From the NCBI GenBank assembly GCA_028751875.1, contig CM054144.1, positions 19,245,814-19,309,813 on the forward strand: DNA of 64,000 nt. The letters are read 5' to 3'. This document shows, one piece after another, positions 1 to 9,544 of this stretch. Source of the stretch: Rapana venosa. Lineage: Eukaryota > Mollusca > Gastropoda > Neogastropoda > Muricidae. A model generated the notes under the pieces. That model made no database searches and was not told where the DNA came from. It was given only the letters and a program-made list of their open reading frames with translations. The position numbers were made by a program, and so were the translations under genes. Every line of letters starts with the position of its first letter. Positions within the stretch are counted from its first letter, which is position 1.

Positions 1-78
1 ACATGGAATTAAAGAAAAACAGAAATAAAACAGGCAGCCTGGAGGAGAGAAAGCCAGAGTAAAAAAAAAAATGCTGAG

Positions 79-145
79 AAGGAGGAGGAGGAGTAGGAGG
101 AGGAGGAGGAGGGGGAGGAGGAGGGGGAGGGGGAGGAGGGGGTAT
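79..145. repeat. GGA/GAG purine microsatellite
   Basis: Imperfect GGA/GGGGA repeats make an almost pure purine run on the + strand. No gene is visible in the first 300 bases around it. Confidence 0.85.
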
Positions 146-299
146 GGAGAAGGAAGATGATGAATTAATTAGAGGATGACATTGTTCTTTTGAGTTAACA
201 TTTTAATGGTTCAGTATGGTTGGGGGGTTTTTCAGTATGGAGTTATTTGATATTTTCTTGTTCATGTTCTTGTTCTTCTTCGCAATTGTCTTCACAATT

Positions 300-1330
300 C
301 ATCTTCGGAATTCTTTTTTCTTCTTCTTCTTCTTGTTGTTGTTCTTCTTTTTGTCTTCTTCTTCTTCTTTTTTTTCTTCTTCTTGTTCTTCTTGTTTTTG
401 TTCTTCTTCTTCTTCTTCTTCTTCTTCTTCTTCTTCTTCTTCTTTCTTCTTCTTCTTCTTCTTTCTTCTTCTTCTTCTTCTTCTTCTTCTTCTTCTTCTT
501 CTTCTTCTTCTTCTTCTTCTTCTTCTTCTTCTTTTTCGCAATTCTTCTTCTTCTTCTTCTTCTTCTTCGCAATTCTTCTTCTTCTTCTTCTTCGCAATTC
601 TTCTTCTTCTTCTTCTTCTCCTTCGCAATTCTTCTTCTTCTTCTTCTTCTTCGCAATTCTTCTTCTTCTTCTTCGCAATTCTTCTTCTTCTTCTTCTTCT
701 TCTTCTTCTTCTTCTTCTTCTTCTTCTTCTTTCTTCTTCTTCTTCTTCTTCTTCTTCTTCTTCTTCTTCTTCTTCTTCTTCTTCTTCTTCTTTCTTCTTC
801 GCAATTCTTCTTCGCAATTCTTCTTCTTCTTCTTCGCAATTCTTCTTCGCAATTCTTCTTCTTCTTCTTCTTCTTCTTCTTCTTCTTCGCAATTCTTCTT
901 CTTCTTCTTCTTCTCCTTCGCAATTCTTCTTCTTCTTCTTCTTCGCAATTCTTCTTCTTCTTCTTCTTCTTCTTCTTCTTCTTCTCTTCTTCTTCTTCTC
1001 TTCTTCTTCTTCTTCTTCTTCTTCTTCTTCTTCTTCTTCGCAATTCTTCTTCTTCTTCTTCGCAATTCTTCTTCTTCGCAATTCTTCTTCTTCGCAATTC
1101 TTCTTCTTTCGCAATTCTTCTTCTTCGCAATTCTTCTTCTTCGCAATTCTTCTTCTTCGCAATTCTTCTTCTTCGCAATTCTTCTTCTTCGCAATTCTTC
1201 TTCTTCGCAATTCTTCTTCTTCGCAATTCTTCTTCTTCGCATTCTTCTTCTTCGCAATTCTTCTTCTTCGCAATTCTTCTTCTTCGCAATTCTTCTTCTT
1301 CTTCTACGAAATTCTTCTCCTCCTTCTCCT
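300..1330. repeat. (TTC)n/(GAA)n triplet array, about 1 kb
   Basis: About 1 kb of TTC repeats on the + strand (GAA on the other), interrupted at intervals by GCAATTC blocks and a few TCTC or TTTC slips. Neither the triplet nor the interruption contains a stop in any phase, so both strands read as open frames of Ser/Phe/Leu or Lys/Glu/Arg for 300-400 codons. These are not genes. Long GAA/TTC tracts are known to form triplex or sticky DNA and to stall polymerases, so the true length may differ from the assembled one. Confidence 0.97.
1062..1301. repeat. 16-bp higher-order repeat inside the TTC array
   Basis: The right end of the triplet array changes into a regular tandem repeat of GCAATTCTTCTTCTTC. 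GCAATTC blocks start at about 1078, 1094, 1111, 1127, 1143, 1159, 1175, 1191, 1207, 1223, 1239, 1254, 1270 and 1286, so spacing is 16 bp apart from one 17 and one 15. The 1239 unit lacks one A. A 16-bp unit in place of a multiple of 3 shows that the triplet unit was interrupted once and the interrupted unit then amplified. Confidence 0.93.
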
Positions 1331-1467
1331 CCTCCTCCTTCTTTTCCTCATTTTTCTTCTGCTTTGCTTACGTTCTTATTCCTTCTACTCGCAATCACCC
1401 TCCAACCCTTAACTTTTACAATGATGACATTGCCCATGCTGTCCCCATGTGAGATTAAACGCTTACA

Positions 1468-1675
1468 GTTGTGTGTGCCTGTGTGTGTGGCTCTTATGTG
1501 CGTGTATGTGTGTGTGTGCGCGCGTAAGTGTGTGAGTTTATGTGTGTTAATGGGTGTGTGTATGTGTGTGTGCACGCGCGCGTGCGTATGTGTGTGAGTT
1601 TGTGGGTGTTAGTGTGTGTGCCTCTGTGTACGTGTGTGTATGTATTGTGTGTGTGTGACTGTGTACGTGTGTATG
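1468..1675. repeat. (GT)n microsatellite with GCGC interruptions
   Basis: Alternating GT broken by GCGCGC and CACGCGCGCG blocks (about 1517-1524 and 1572-1584). Alternating purine-pyrimidine runs of this kind favour Z-DNA. Short Val/Cys/Thr/His-rich frames across it are by-products. Confidence 0.9.
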
Positions 1676-2195
1676 CAATCCACAATGCACTCATACAAAG
1701 CCGGTCGTCCATAATATGGATTTTGACACTGGTGGAAATTGTCAATTATTTTAAATGTTAGGCTTGGTTGTCTCTTTTGTCGTTTCAAATATATTTCTGA
1801 AGGTACATGGATTTTTCCAATTACTTAGAAATGAATTGATTCAAGTGTTTGCAATCGTTGAGACGCCACTTCATCCGCATTCTTTTTTTAACATGTTCAT
1901 TGAAAGTTTGTAATATTACAGTACATTGCATTAGATTACGTGGGATCACATGTTGACCGGGCGTCTATTGTCAACATTTCCCGTTTGAGAGATTTAAATG
2001 TTGTTTTTACATTGTAAAAGCACTACGACATACCTTTACTAATTTATTTTACTTATTAATTTAATCATCTTTTTGTTTATTGCCCATTCATTTTTATTTT
2101 CCATCGTTGAATCTTTATGAACTCATTGATGTGTATCTTGTTAACTTCTTTGTTTTATATATATTTGTTGTTGTACCTCAAAACTAGACAGACCT
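1676..2195. other. Non-coding, no recognised feature
   Basis: AT-rich single-copy-looking DNA between the GT tract and the LINE. I see no gene, RNA or repeat family here. Confidence 0.6.
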
Positions 2196-3628
2196 CTTTG
2201 TCCCGTTTGAGACAGGCCGAACACAGAGCAGACATTGTCAAACTAGCTCAACCACTCCTACCTTTCCTAAACAAGATTATGGAACTAACTTTTACTTTAC
2301 ATCGTTTTGATCAGTTGCACTGCAATAGTGGTGCCAATTTGGAAGAAGAAGGGCAGCAAGAGAGACTGCAGCACCTACAGAGGAATTTCACTTCTCAGCC
2401 ATGTAGGGAAAATGTATGCAAAGATTCTGGAACAGCGCACAAGAGCCAAAGCAGAACACCTACTGAGCATGCCCAGTTTGGCTTTCGGAAAGGAAGAGGG
2501 TGCACAGATGCCATTTTCGCACTCCGACAGCTGTGTGAAAGAGCCATCGAATACAACCAAGACCTGCATACAGTATTCGTTGATAAAGAAAAAGCTTTCG
2601 ACCGAGTCAACAGAGACATACTCTGGAAGATCCTGGAGCAGTACGACGTGAAGGGGCAGTTGCTTGATAACATCAGAGCAATCTATGCCAACAGTATGAG
2701 CGCAGTCCGAACAGCCAGTGGAACATCCGACTGGTTCCCGGTTACATCAGGGGTCAGGCAAGGCTGCGTACTCTCTCCCCTTCTCTTCGTGATCTACATG
2801 GACCAGATTACAAAGGAAGCCAACCCAGATCTTGAGGCCCTGAACGAACTATTATTTGCTGACGACCAGTCCTTGATGAATCAGAACAAAGTAGCTCTTC
2901 AAGAACACACAGACCAACTCAACACAAGCTGCGAGAGGTATGACATGAAGATCAGTATCACCAAAACAGAAGCTATGTCTGTCATCAGAAATCCAGGAAA
3001 GCTGGACACTAACATCAACGGCACCCAGCTGAAACAGACCAAAGAAATTAAATACCTTGGCAGCCTCTTCACTGAAGATGGAAAATTGAACAGAGATATA
3101 GAAACAAGATGCCAGAAAGCGAACGCAGTCAGTTACCAACTCGCCCCCCTTCTAAAACATTCCAGTATCCCAATGAGCACCAAAGTAAAACTTATCAACG
3201 CCATCTTCGTTCCAACACTCACATACCAGTGTCAGACATGGGCCCTAACAAAAGCCTTAGAGAGAAAATTGGTCACATGTGAAATGCGCTGCCTGAGAAA
3301 AGCTGTCAACAAGACCAGACGCGACAAGATCAAGAATGAGGTGATCAGAGACATGGTCGGACTAACACCAATTCTCCACCATATCGAACAACAAAGGATC
3401 AGGTGGTTTGGTCACCTCACTAGAATGCCGCCCAACCAACCATCTCTACGGGCATACACCACCAAACACAATGGCTGGAAAGCCAGAGGTAGACCAAGGA
3501 GACAATGGAGCGACTCCGTGGCTGACACCCTGCGAGCCCATGACCTGTCACTACATCAAGCCTCCCGCCTTGCTGTATGCAGACGTCTGTGTCTCCCCGC
3601 GACGCCGAAAGGCACCAGCGGCAGATGA
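2196..3628 (+). mobile_element. 5'-truncated non-LTR retrotransposon (LINE) reverse transcriptase, frameshifted
   Basis: Remnant of a LINE ORF2 that would copy its own RNA at a nicked chromosomal site. From about 2215 the frame reads ADIVKLAQPLLPFLNKI, a segment that precedes the RT domain. The reading then moves to frame 3 (about 2307-2470: IVVPIWKKKGS, YRGISLLSHVGK) and back to frame 2 (EHAQFGFRKGRGCTDAIF) until the TGA at 3626-3628, so there are two frameshifts. Visible RT blocks are FVDKEKAFDRV (first catalytic Asp codon at 2582), SGVRQGCVLSP (from 2747) and LFADD (2852-2866, catalytic Asp pair). The C-terminal part has RIRWFGHLTRMP (from 3395) and ARGRPRRQWSDSV, typical of RTE-like LINEs. 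The endonuclease domain is missing, as in most 5'-truncated insertions. Clade assignment is by eye. A SINE in reverse orientation begins about 60 bases downstream. Confidence 0.93.
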
Positions 3629-3689
3629 AAGAAAGAAAGAAGAAGCACTGTACTTATCTTTGTATTTGTAATATATTTGTATTTGTGTA

Positions 3690-4090
3690 CCGTTTTCAGT
3701 CTCGGCAGATTTCTCTGCATGAAATCCAGGCTGCTCTATATGGGGAGAGCGCGTTGCCACAAGAACAATGCCAGCCATTTCGTCACTTTTCCTGACCGCA
3801 GGTGTATTTGTTTCCCCGTCAGAGTGGCGTTTTCTCTATAAAAAAAGAAAGTTTGCGAGGGGCAACTCCCTTGATGCGGTGGGTTCTATTACGTGCGCAA
3901 ATGCGTGTGGCACACAGAGACGTCAGTTTATTGTCTCATCCGAAAGACTAGCGCCAAGACCATCACTCTCTCATGGTCTAGTGGATGGGGGACAAGTTCC
4001 GGGCACAAACTGGATCGAACCCGGAGGAAGATCAAACCTGGACATGTTGCGTTCTAGGAATGTGTGTAACCGCTATTTCACCCACCCACT
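3690..4090 (-). mobile_element. tRNA-derived SINE, family B, reverse orientation
   Basis: Non-autonomous retroposon of about 400 bp. The tRNA-like head lies at the right: GGATCGAACCCGG at about 4013-4025 is the reverse complement of a Pol III B box, and the A-box-like part follows to about 4085. The body holds GGCAGATTTCTCTGCATGAA, GGGAGAGCGCGTTGCC, TTACGTGCGCAAATGCGTG and GTCTCATCCGAAAGACTAG. I recall this body as a family abundant in gastropod and bivalve DNA, but that is memory and not a search. It shares the GTCTCATCCGAA-GACT motif with the other SINE family in this window. Confidence 0.75.
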
Positions 4091-4369
4091 TTACTGTGTT
4101 ACAGTTTCTTGGTAAAGACCCAACTCCATACAAACCCATCGTTTCTAAAAACCTTCCTGGTCAATTGCAATGGTGACAACTTTCCTGTAGCCTAAGGGGG
4201 GGAGGGGAAAGATAAACGGTCTGCTCTCAGAACGGCGTTGACCTTGTCTGGGTATGGTTCTGAAATACCGGGATAAAGACTGTGCATTCTCTGGAACCAG
4301 AGGCAGCGGTTCTTTAGGGCCGGCAGTCTTGCACTCCTCTAGTGGGGTCGATAATAAACAGCTCCCTTT
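4091..4369. other. Non-coding spacer
   Basis: Unique-looking DNA between the SINE and the pentamer array. No feature recognised. Confidence 0.6.
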
Positions 4370-5163
4370 TCCTTTTTTCCTTGTTGCTTTCCTTTCCTGT
4401 CCTTTCCTGACCTTTCCTGTCCTTTCCTGTCCTTTCCTGTCCTGTCCTTTCCTGTCCTGTCCTGTCCTGTCCTGTCCTGTCCTGTCCTGTCCTTTCCTTT
4501 CCTGTCCTTTCCTGTCCTTTCCTGTCCTGTCCTGTCCTGTCCTGTCCTTTCCTGTCCTGTCCTGTCCTTTCCTGTCCTGTCCTGTCCTTTCCTGTCCTGT
4601 CCTTTCCTGTCCTGTCCTGTCCTGTCCTGTCCTGTCCTGTCCAGTCCTGTCCTTTCCTGTCCCGACCTTTCCTGTCCTTTCCTTTCCTGTCCTTTCCTGT
4701 CCTGTCCTGTCCTTTCCTTTCCTGTCCTGTCCTGTCCTGTCCTGTCCTGTCCTGTCCTGTCCTTTCCTGTCCTGTCCTGTCCTGTCCTTTCCTGTCCTGT
4801 CCTGTCCTGTCCTGTCCTGTCCTGTCCTGTCCTTTCCTTTCCTGTCCTTTCCTGTCCTGTCCTTTCCTGTTCTGTCCTGTCCTGTCCTGTCCTGTCCTGT
4901 CCTTTCCTGTCCTGTCCTTTCCTGTCCTGTTCTGTCCTGTCCTGTCCTGTCCTGTCCTTTCCTGTCCTTTCCTGTCCTGTCCTGTCCTTTCCTGTCCTGT
5001 CCTGTCCTGTCCTTTCCTTTCCTTTCCTGTCCTTTCCTGTCCTGTTCTGTCCTGTCCTGTCCTGTCCTGTCCTGTCCTTTCCTTTCCTGTCCTTTCCTGT
5101 CCTGTCCTTTCCTGTCCTGTCCTGTCCTGTCCTTTCCTGTCCTTTGTCCTTTCCTGTCCTTTC
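4370..5163. repeat. CCTGT/CCTTT pentanucleotide satellite, about 790 bp
   Basis: Almost uninterrupted 5-bp units CCTGT and CCTTT in irregular order, with single variants (CCAGT, CCCGA, TCTGT). The + strand is pure pyrimidine apart from the G of CCTGT. Because 5 and 3 are coprime and no stop is created, both strands give long open frames (Leu-Ser-Cys-Pro-Phe type and Arg-Thr-Gly-Gln-Asp-Lys type). They are artefacts of the repeat. Confidence 0.96.
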
Positions 5164-5318
5164 CCAGAGCGGCCAGAGCCGTGGCACTAGGCCTCAGGCT
5201 GGGTGAGCTAATTCTGCCACTCCCACACCTCTGTAATTAAATATGCTTGGATGGAGGTGAGGATGTGGAGGGCTTGGGGTGGAATGCGGGGGTTTGGGGG
5301 GAGGGTGGGAAGGGTAGA

Positions 5319-5402
5319 TGGAGAGAGAAGGAGGGCAGAGAGAGAGGGAGGGATAGAGAGAGAGGGCGAAAGAGAGAGAGAGAGAGGGGGAGAGAGAGGG
5401 GA
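5319..5402. repeat. (GA)n purine microsatellite
   Basis: GAGAGA with GGGA interruptions, downstream of a G-rich stretch (5251-5318). Simple repeat only. Confidence 0.85.
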
Positions 5403-5609
5403 GGTTACCTTGATTGTATTCTTCCACACCAATAGAGGTTTAAGAATTTTACAGCACAGATAATGTAGTCATGTGTTTAAAATATAGAAGCTCGAAAATC
5501 AAAAGAGTAAATACACATCCGATATCTCTTGTTTGTTTACTATTATTGAGTAGACCAACCACGTAAACAGACTAACTGTTTCAGTTCTTTAGCGAGAGCT
5601 CCGAGATTA
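5403..5609. other. Non-coding spacer
   Basis: AT-rich DNA with no recognised gene or repeat. Confidence 0.55.
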
Positions 5610-5813
5610 ACCAATGGAAATACTTTATCGACTACTAATAATGACCAATCGAAATACTTTATCGATTACTAATAATGACCAATTGTAATTCTTTATCGAT
5701 TACTAAGAATGACCAATGGTAATACTTTATCGATTACTAATAATGACCAATGGTAATACTTTATCCATTACTAATAATGACCAATGGTAATACTTTATCC
5801 ATTACTAATAACG
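5610..5813. repeat. 34-bp minisatellite, 6 units
   Basis: Six head-to-tail 34-bp units (5610, 5644, 5678, 5712, 5746, 5780), each starting ACCAAT and containing TACTTTATC or TTCTTTATC, then (G/C)A(T/C)TACTAA. Every unit keeps a CCAAT box. Units 2-4 carry ATCGAT, unit 1 ATCGAC, units 5-6 ATCCAT, so the last two units share a derived change and probably arose by recent duplication. A partial seventh start (ACCAAGG) follows. There are no variable spacers, so it is not a CRISPR array. Confidence 0.95.
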
Positions 5814-6089
5814 ATAACCAAGGAGATTTCCTAAGCGCTTTGCTTCCCATTTATATGGGTAGCACAAACTGATTCAGAATATAACCCAAACCAAAGCAAA
5901 CACAAAAAGTCTACATCGATACGTTCAAATACATAACAGATCAATACCACACATACTTATACAACACTGACACAAACAAAATTCTATTTAAGTAGTGTGC
6001 GTAAACAAAAATAATACCGGCCATTTAGGTAACTGCTTTCCGACTGGGGGATGGTGTTTAAACGCGAAATTTTTGTACCTGCATTAAAA
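5814..6089. other. Non-coding spacer
   Basis: AT-rich sequence between the minisatellite and the SINE cluster, with no recognised feature. Confidence 0.55.
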
Positions 6090-6215
6090 AATATCTATGT
6101 CATCCGATCTTACCAGCACGAAACGGCCTACTGTTCTGAAAAAGCTACACTGGTTTTAATGCGTATGCGTGTGTTCATATATGGTACTTCGGTTTATAGT
6201 CTCAACAGAAGGACT
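6090..6215 (-). mobile_element. SINE family A, diverged body fragment
   Basis: Reads ACCAGCACGAAACGGCCTAC, then GCGTATGCGTGTG and CGGTTTATAGTCTCAACAGA, matching in order the body of the complete copy just downstream (6236-6560). It lacks head and tail and is the most diverged copy in the cluster. Confidence 0.7.
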
Positions 6216-6235
6216 TAATTTTTATTTTTATTTTA

Positions 6236-6560
6236 TTTTATTCTTTTAAAGCGAAGATAATGGAATAAGCACTTATGTGCTTTTTTACATCCAGTCCGCG
6301 TGTGTACGCGGTTTTGTCATTCTGTCGTCTGTTTCTACCGGCACACAATGGCCTACTCTTACGAAAAGCGGAACAGGATTTAACGTGTGCACAAGATGTT
6401 ATGCGTGCGTTCGCACACGGGGCCTCGGTTTATAGTCTCATCCGAAGGACTTTTGGGGAGAGTAGAGTCTGCACTGATGTTAACTCCAGGGGAAAATATC
6501 CCCTTGAAGGGGAATTGAACCCAGATCGTCAGATTGCGAACGCAATGTTCTAACCACTAG
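6236..6560 (-). mobile_element. SINE family A, complete copy with tRNA-like head
   Basis: Best complete copy of the main SINE family, about 325 bp, reverse orientation. On the - strand it starts with GGACGGGATAGCCTAGTGG (A-box-like region, 6542-6560) and has GGGTTCAATTCCCC (B box, about 6511-6524). The body holds the CCTCGGTTTATAGTCTCATC block seen at about 6422-6441 on the + strand, and the 3' end carries AAAAAAGCACATAAGTGC and CTTATTCCATTATC. The tRNA-like part suggests transcription by RNA polymerase III. Mobility would depend on a LINE supplied in trans; I cannot tell which. Confidence 0.88.
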
Positions 6561-6564
6561 GCTA

Positions 6565-6702
6565 TCCCGTCCGGGGCAGTGCAGTTGATACTGATGTTGA
6601 TTCCAAGGAAAAAAATCCTCTTGAACGGCTGCTTTGGTTGTGGCTCAAACCCTGGTCCTTATATCGCCTCCTCAACGCTCTAACCACCAGGATATCCCGC
6701 CT
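6565..6702 (-). mobile_element. SINE tRNA-like head, separate copy
   Basis: A second tRNA-like head lies directly beside the complete copy. On the - strand it reads GGCGGGATATCCTGGTGG, TTAGAGCGTTGAGG (A-box region) and AGGGTTTGAGCC (B box), then the AAGAGGATTTTTTTCC and AACATCAGT segment common to the family. The rest of the body is absent, so this copy was interrupted or replaced by its neighbour. Confidence 0.72.
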
Positions 6703-6725
6703 TCCCAATACAACTTAAAGCTGGA

Positions 6726-6740
6726 GATGAGAGAGAGATG

Positions 6741-6780
<40 letters not shown>

Positions 6781-6807
6781 GAGAGAGAGAGAGAGAGGAG
6801 AGAGAGT
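6726..6807. repeat. (GA)n microsatellite
   Basis: GAGAGA with occasional GAGGAGA slips. Confidence 0.88.
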
Positions 6808-6953
6808 AATGTAGTCATTTAAAAATAAAGAAAGCAAACCGAACTGGATGGACATTGAAAAAAAAAAGACAAAAGATGGATTTAAACGACGCTACTTACC
6901 AATTTTCAGATTGTCATAGACATAGAACTAGTGCAGAATGTCTGTTGGAGCAT

Positions 6954-7204
6954 GTGGAGAGAGGAAGTGGTCAGAAAATGATTAGTTCTTTAACTGCCAT
7001 TGCATTGTCTTGTATCTCTCTGCTTGTGGAGACAAGAACTGGTTAGAAAATAGTTCATTCAGCTGTATCTCTTTCTCTCTATGTGGAGAATGGAACTGGT
7101 CAAAAAGTAATTAGTTCTTTAACTGTCATTCCATCTGTGTCTCTTTCTCTCTTTGTGGAGAAAGCAACTGGTCAGAAAATGAGGCCTTTAACTGTCATTA
7201 GTCC
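6954..7204. repeat. 72-bp minisatellite, about 3.5 units
   Basis: Units beginning GTGGAGA start at 6954, 7026, 7083 and 7155, with lengths 72, 57, 72 and a partial of about 50. Shared parts are ACTGGTCAGAAAATGA, TTAGTTCTTTAACTG and TATCTCTTTCTCTCT-like pyrimidine ends. The 57-bp unit lacks the middle TTCTTTAACTGCCAT part. Confidence 0.85.
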
Positions 7205-7455
7205 TTGCCATCATCTAGCGGGAAGCGAAGTCAAGGGTGGCCCTGGGCAGGGGATATGATAGCCTGACACGTGTAATGAATGGGTGATCTGCATCCAGAT
7301 TTCAGATTGAGATGAACAGCGTCGTTTGTCTTGCTGCTTGGGTCAAAGGCCACTCTGCCTCATCTGTTCCCTATAGTCAGGATGTGGCTGGTTATTTGCT
7401 TTCTTCCCACTCACCTGTCTCTATTAGGACCCCACTCTGTTTTCATGTTTTTAAA
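7205..7455. other. Non-coding spacer
   Basis: Clean sequence of ordinary composition; no family recognised. Confidence 0.5.
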
Positions 7456-7651
7456 AAATTCTTTTATATCGAGGATAATGGAATAAGCACTTATGTGCTT
7501 TTTTACATCCAGTCCCCGTGTGTATGTGCATTTGTGAATTCTGTCATCTGTTCCCACCGGCACACAATGGCCTACTCTTACGAAAAGCGGAACAGGATTT
7601 AACGTGTCGCAAAAGTCTGCTGCGGTTTTATAGTCTCATGTATTTTTTTTG
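7456..7651 (-). mobile_element. SINE family A, truncated by the assembly gap
   Basis: Tail and body of family A in reverse orientation: CGAGGATAATGGAATAAGCA, CTTATGTGCTTTTTTACATC, CGGCACACAATGGCCTACTC, TTACGAAAAGCGGAACAGG and TTTTATAGTCTCATG. The tRNA-like head would lie in the N gap. Near the gap the central part (GTGTCGCAAAAGTCTGCTGC) looks compressed compared with other copies. Confidence 0.85.
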
Positions 7652-8151
7652 NNNNNNNNNNNNNNNNNNNNNNNNNNNNNNNNNNNNNNNNNNNNNNNNN
7701 NNNNNNNNNNNNNNNNNNNNNNNNNNNNNNNNNNNNNNNNNNNNNNNNNNNNNNNNNNNNNNNNNNNNNNNNNNNNNNNNNNNNNNNNNNNNNNNNNNNN
7801 NNNNNNNNNNNNNNNNNNNNNNNNNNNNNNNNNNNNNNNNNNNNNNNNNNNNNNNNNNNNNNNNNNNNNNNNNNNNNNNNNNNNNNNNNNNNNNNNNNNN
7901 NNNNNNNNNNNNNNNNNNNNNNNNNNNNNNNNNNNNNNNNNNNNNNNNNNNNNNNNNNNNNNNNNNNNNNNNNNNNNNNNNNNNNNNNNNNNNNNNNNNN
8001 NNNNNNNNNNNNNNNNNNNNNNNNNNNNNNNNNNNNNNNNNNNNNNNNNNNNNNNNNNNNNNNNNNNNNNNNNNNNNNNNNNNNNNNNNNNNNNNNNNNN
8101 NNNNNNNNNNNNNNNNNNNNNNNNNNNNNNNNNNNNNNNNNNNNNNNNNNN
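7652..8151. other. Assembly gap, exactly 500 N
   Basis: Exactly 500 Ns, the same length as the second gap in the window, so this is a placeholder and not a measured size. Open frames crossing it mean nothing. Confidence 0.99.
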
Positions 8152-9064
8152 ATTTCTGCAAAAAAATATCCCAGGGGTGTTTGATTTAGACACAAGGGGT
8201 AAAATTAAAGGGGCTTCAAATTTCGAAATGTTGTTTGAGTTTATTTGGATAAAATTTGGCGGTTTAAAGGGAGTTACAAAAAAACCCATTTATATGAGTG
8301 TTTCGCCAACGTTAAATAGACTGTAGATGGAAAATTTGGAAAGTCACATTCAATCAGAAATAGATAATTTGATATATACAAATCTACAGCTCTACTCATG
8401 ACTGTGTAAAGAGGTATGTTTTCCTAAGTTTGGATAAACATTCAAGAGCAATTGCCAAACAAAACTTGGGTTTTGGTATTTCTGAAATTAAGAAGCATGC
8501 ATATATCGCTTTAGACGTATATTAAGTGCACTGGTATGTAATAATTATAATATATGGAATTTATATAGCACTGAATCTTTTAAAATAAAAAAAATCGAAG
8601 CGGTTGCACTCAAATCTTACACGCATGCAATTTTCCTCAATATAATATTTCAAATGTGCACCCCACAACACACACCACACACACACACACCAACACACTT
8701 TGGGGTCCATTGTGTAAAGAATAGAGACAAGATGGGTTCACATTTGTTTTGAAGTGTAACACCCTCTCTGGGTCTCTAGTGAAATATTAATATTAAAAAA
8801 ATATACCTAACCAAGCATATTTGGTCTATGTTATCGATGACATCTGAAAGTGAAAATATTTTTTCGTAACTAAGCAATTAACTAATTCAAAGCTTTCCAA
8901 CTGCGACAAAAAGCAAGGGTCTTGACTTCTTTAAATATCGTATAGGGTAGGACATGTCATGATTCTTTTCCCTAGTGCTGCTTTCGTATTTAATTTATCA
9001 CGTGTTGCTTCTCTGTTCATAAACGGCTGTGGCCTTAAGTGAATAAGAACATCTTAAGTCTGAA
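8152..9064. other. Non-coding, AT-rich
   Basis: AT-rich DNA with a short CA run at about 8668-8698. The first 180 bases after the gap already show runs such as AAAAAA and GGGG resembling the noisy block further on. I see no gene, RNA or mobile element. Confidence 0.55.
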
Positions 9065-9249
9065 CTTCTCTCCCTCTCTCATTCCCTCCATCCCTTTCCC
9101 ACCCTCTCTCTCAACACACACACACACGCACCCCGCAAAACACACACGCACCACGCCCAAACTCTCTTTCACCCCACACAAGCCACACACTGTCTAACAC
9201 GCACCCCAGACTTCTCTCTTCCTCACATGAACGCGCGCTCTCTTCTCTC

Positions 9250-9282
<33 letters not shown>

Positions 9283-9350
9283 TCCTCTCTCTCTCCCACA
9301 CCACACACACAAACACACACACACAAACACACCCAAACACATCATGTCTA
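9065..9350. repeat. Mixed CT and CA microsatellites
   Basis: CT-rich stretches (about 9065-9110 and 9236-9297) alternating with CA-rich stretches (about 9110-9150 and 9298-9340). Cys/Val and Arg/Glu-rich frames on the - strand follow from these repeats. Confidence 0.88.
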
Positions 9351-9440
9351 ATATCACGTTTTGTGAAAAGACTTAAATTAAAGAAGAAGAAAAAGAAGAA
9401 CAAACACATCATGTGTCTGTCTCTCTTAAACAAAGCACAC

Positions 9441-9544
<104 letters not shown>

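Noticed and set aside
216..1597. Several overlapping 320-410 codon open frames on both strands.
   Set aside because: They are translations of the TTC/GAA triplet and 16-bp repeat, which lack stops in every phase; composition is Ser/Phe/Leu or Lys/Glu/Arg only.
4254..5240. A 328-codon + strand frame and a 282-codon - strand frame.
   Set aside because: Both run through the CCTGT/CCTTT array; open frames on both strands at once and two-pentamer composition show a repeat artefact.
5610..5813. Regular 34-bp repeats resembling a CRISPR array.
   Set aside because: Units are directly contiguous with no unique spacers, and the genome is eukaryotic.
6502..6560. A tRNA gene on the - strand.
   Set aside because: A and B boxes are present, but the acceptor stem does not close and the element continues into a SINE body repeated elsewhere in the window.
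7518..8326. Open frames crossing the N gap.
   Set aside because: Almost all residues are unknown; frames come from the placeholder Ns.
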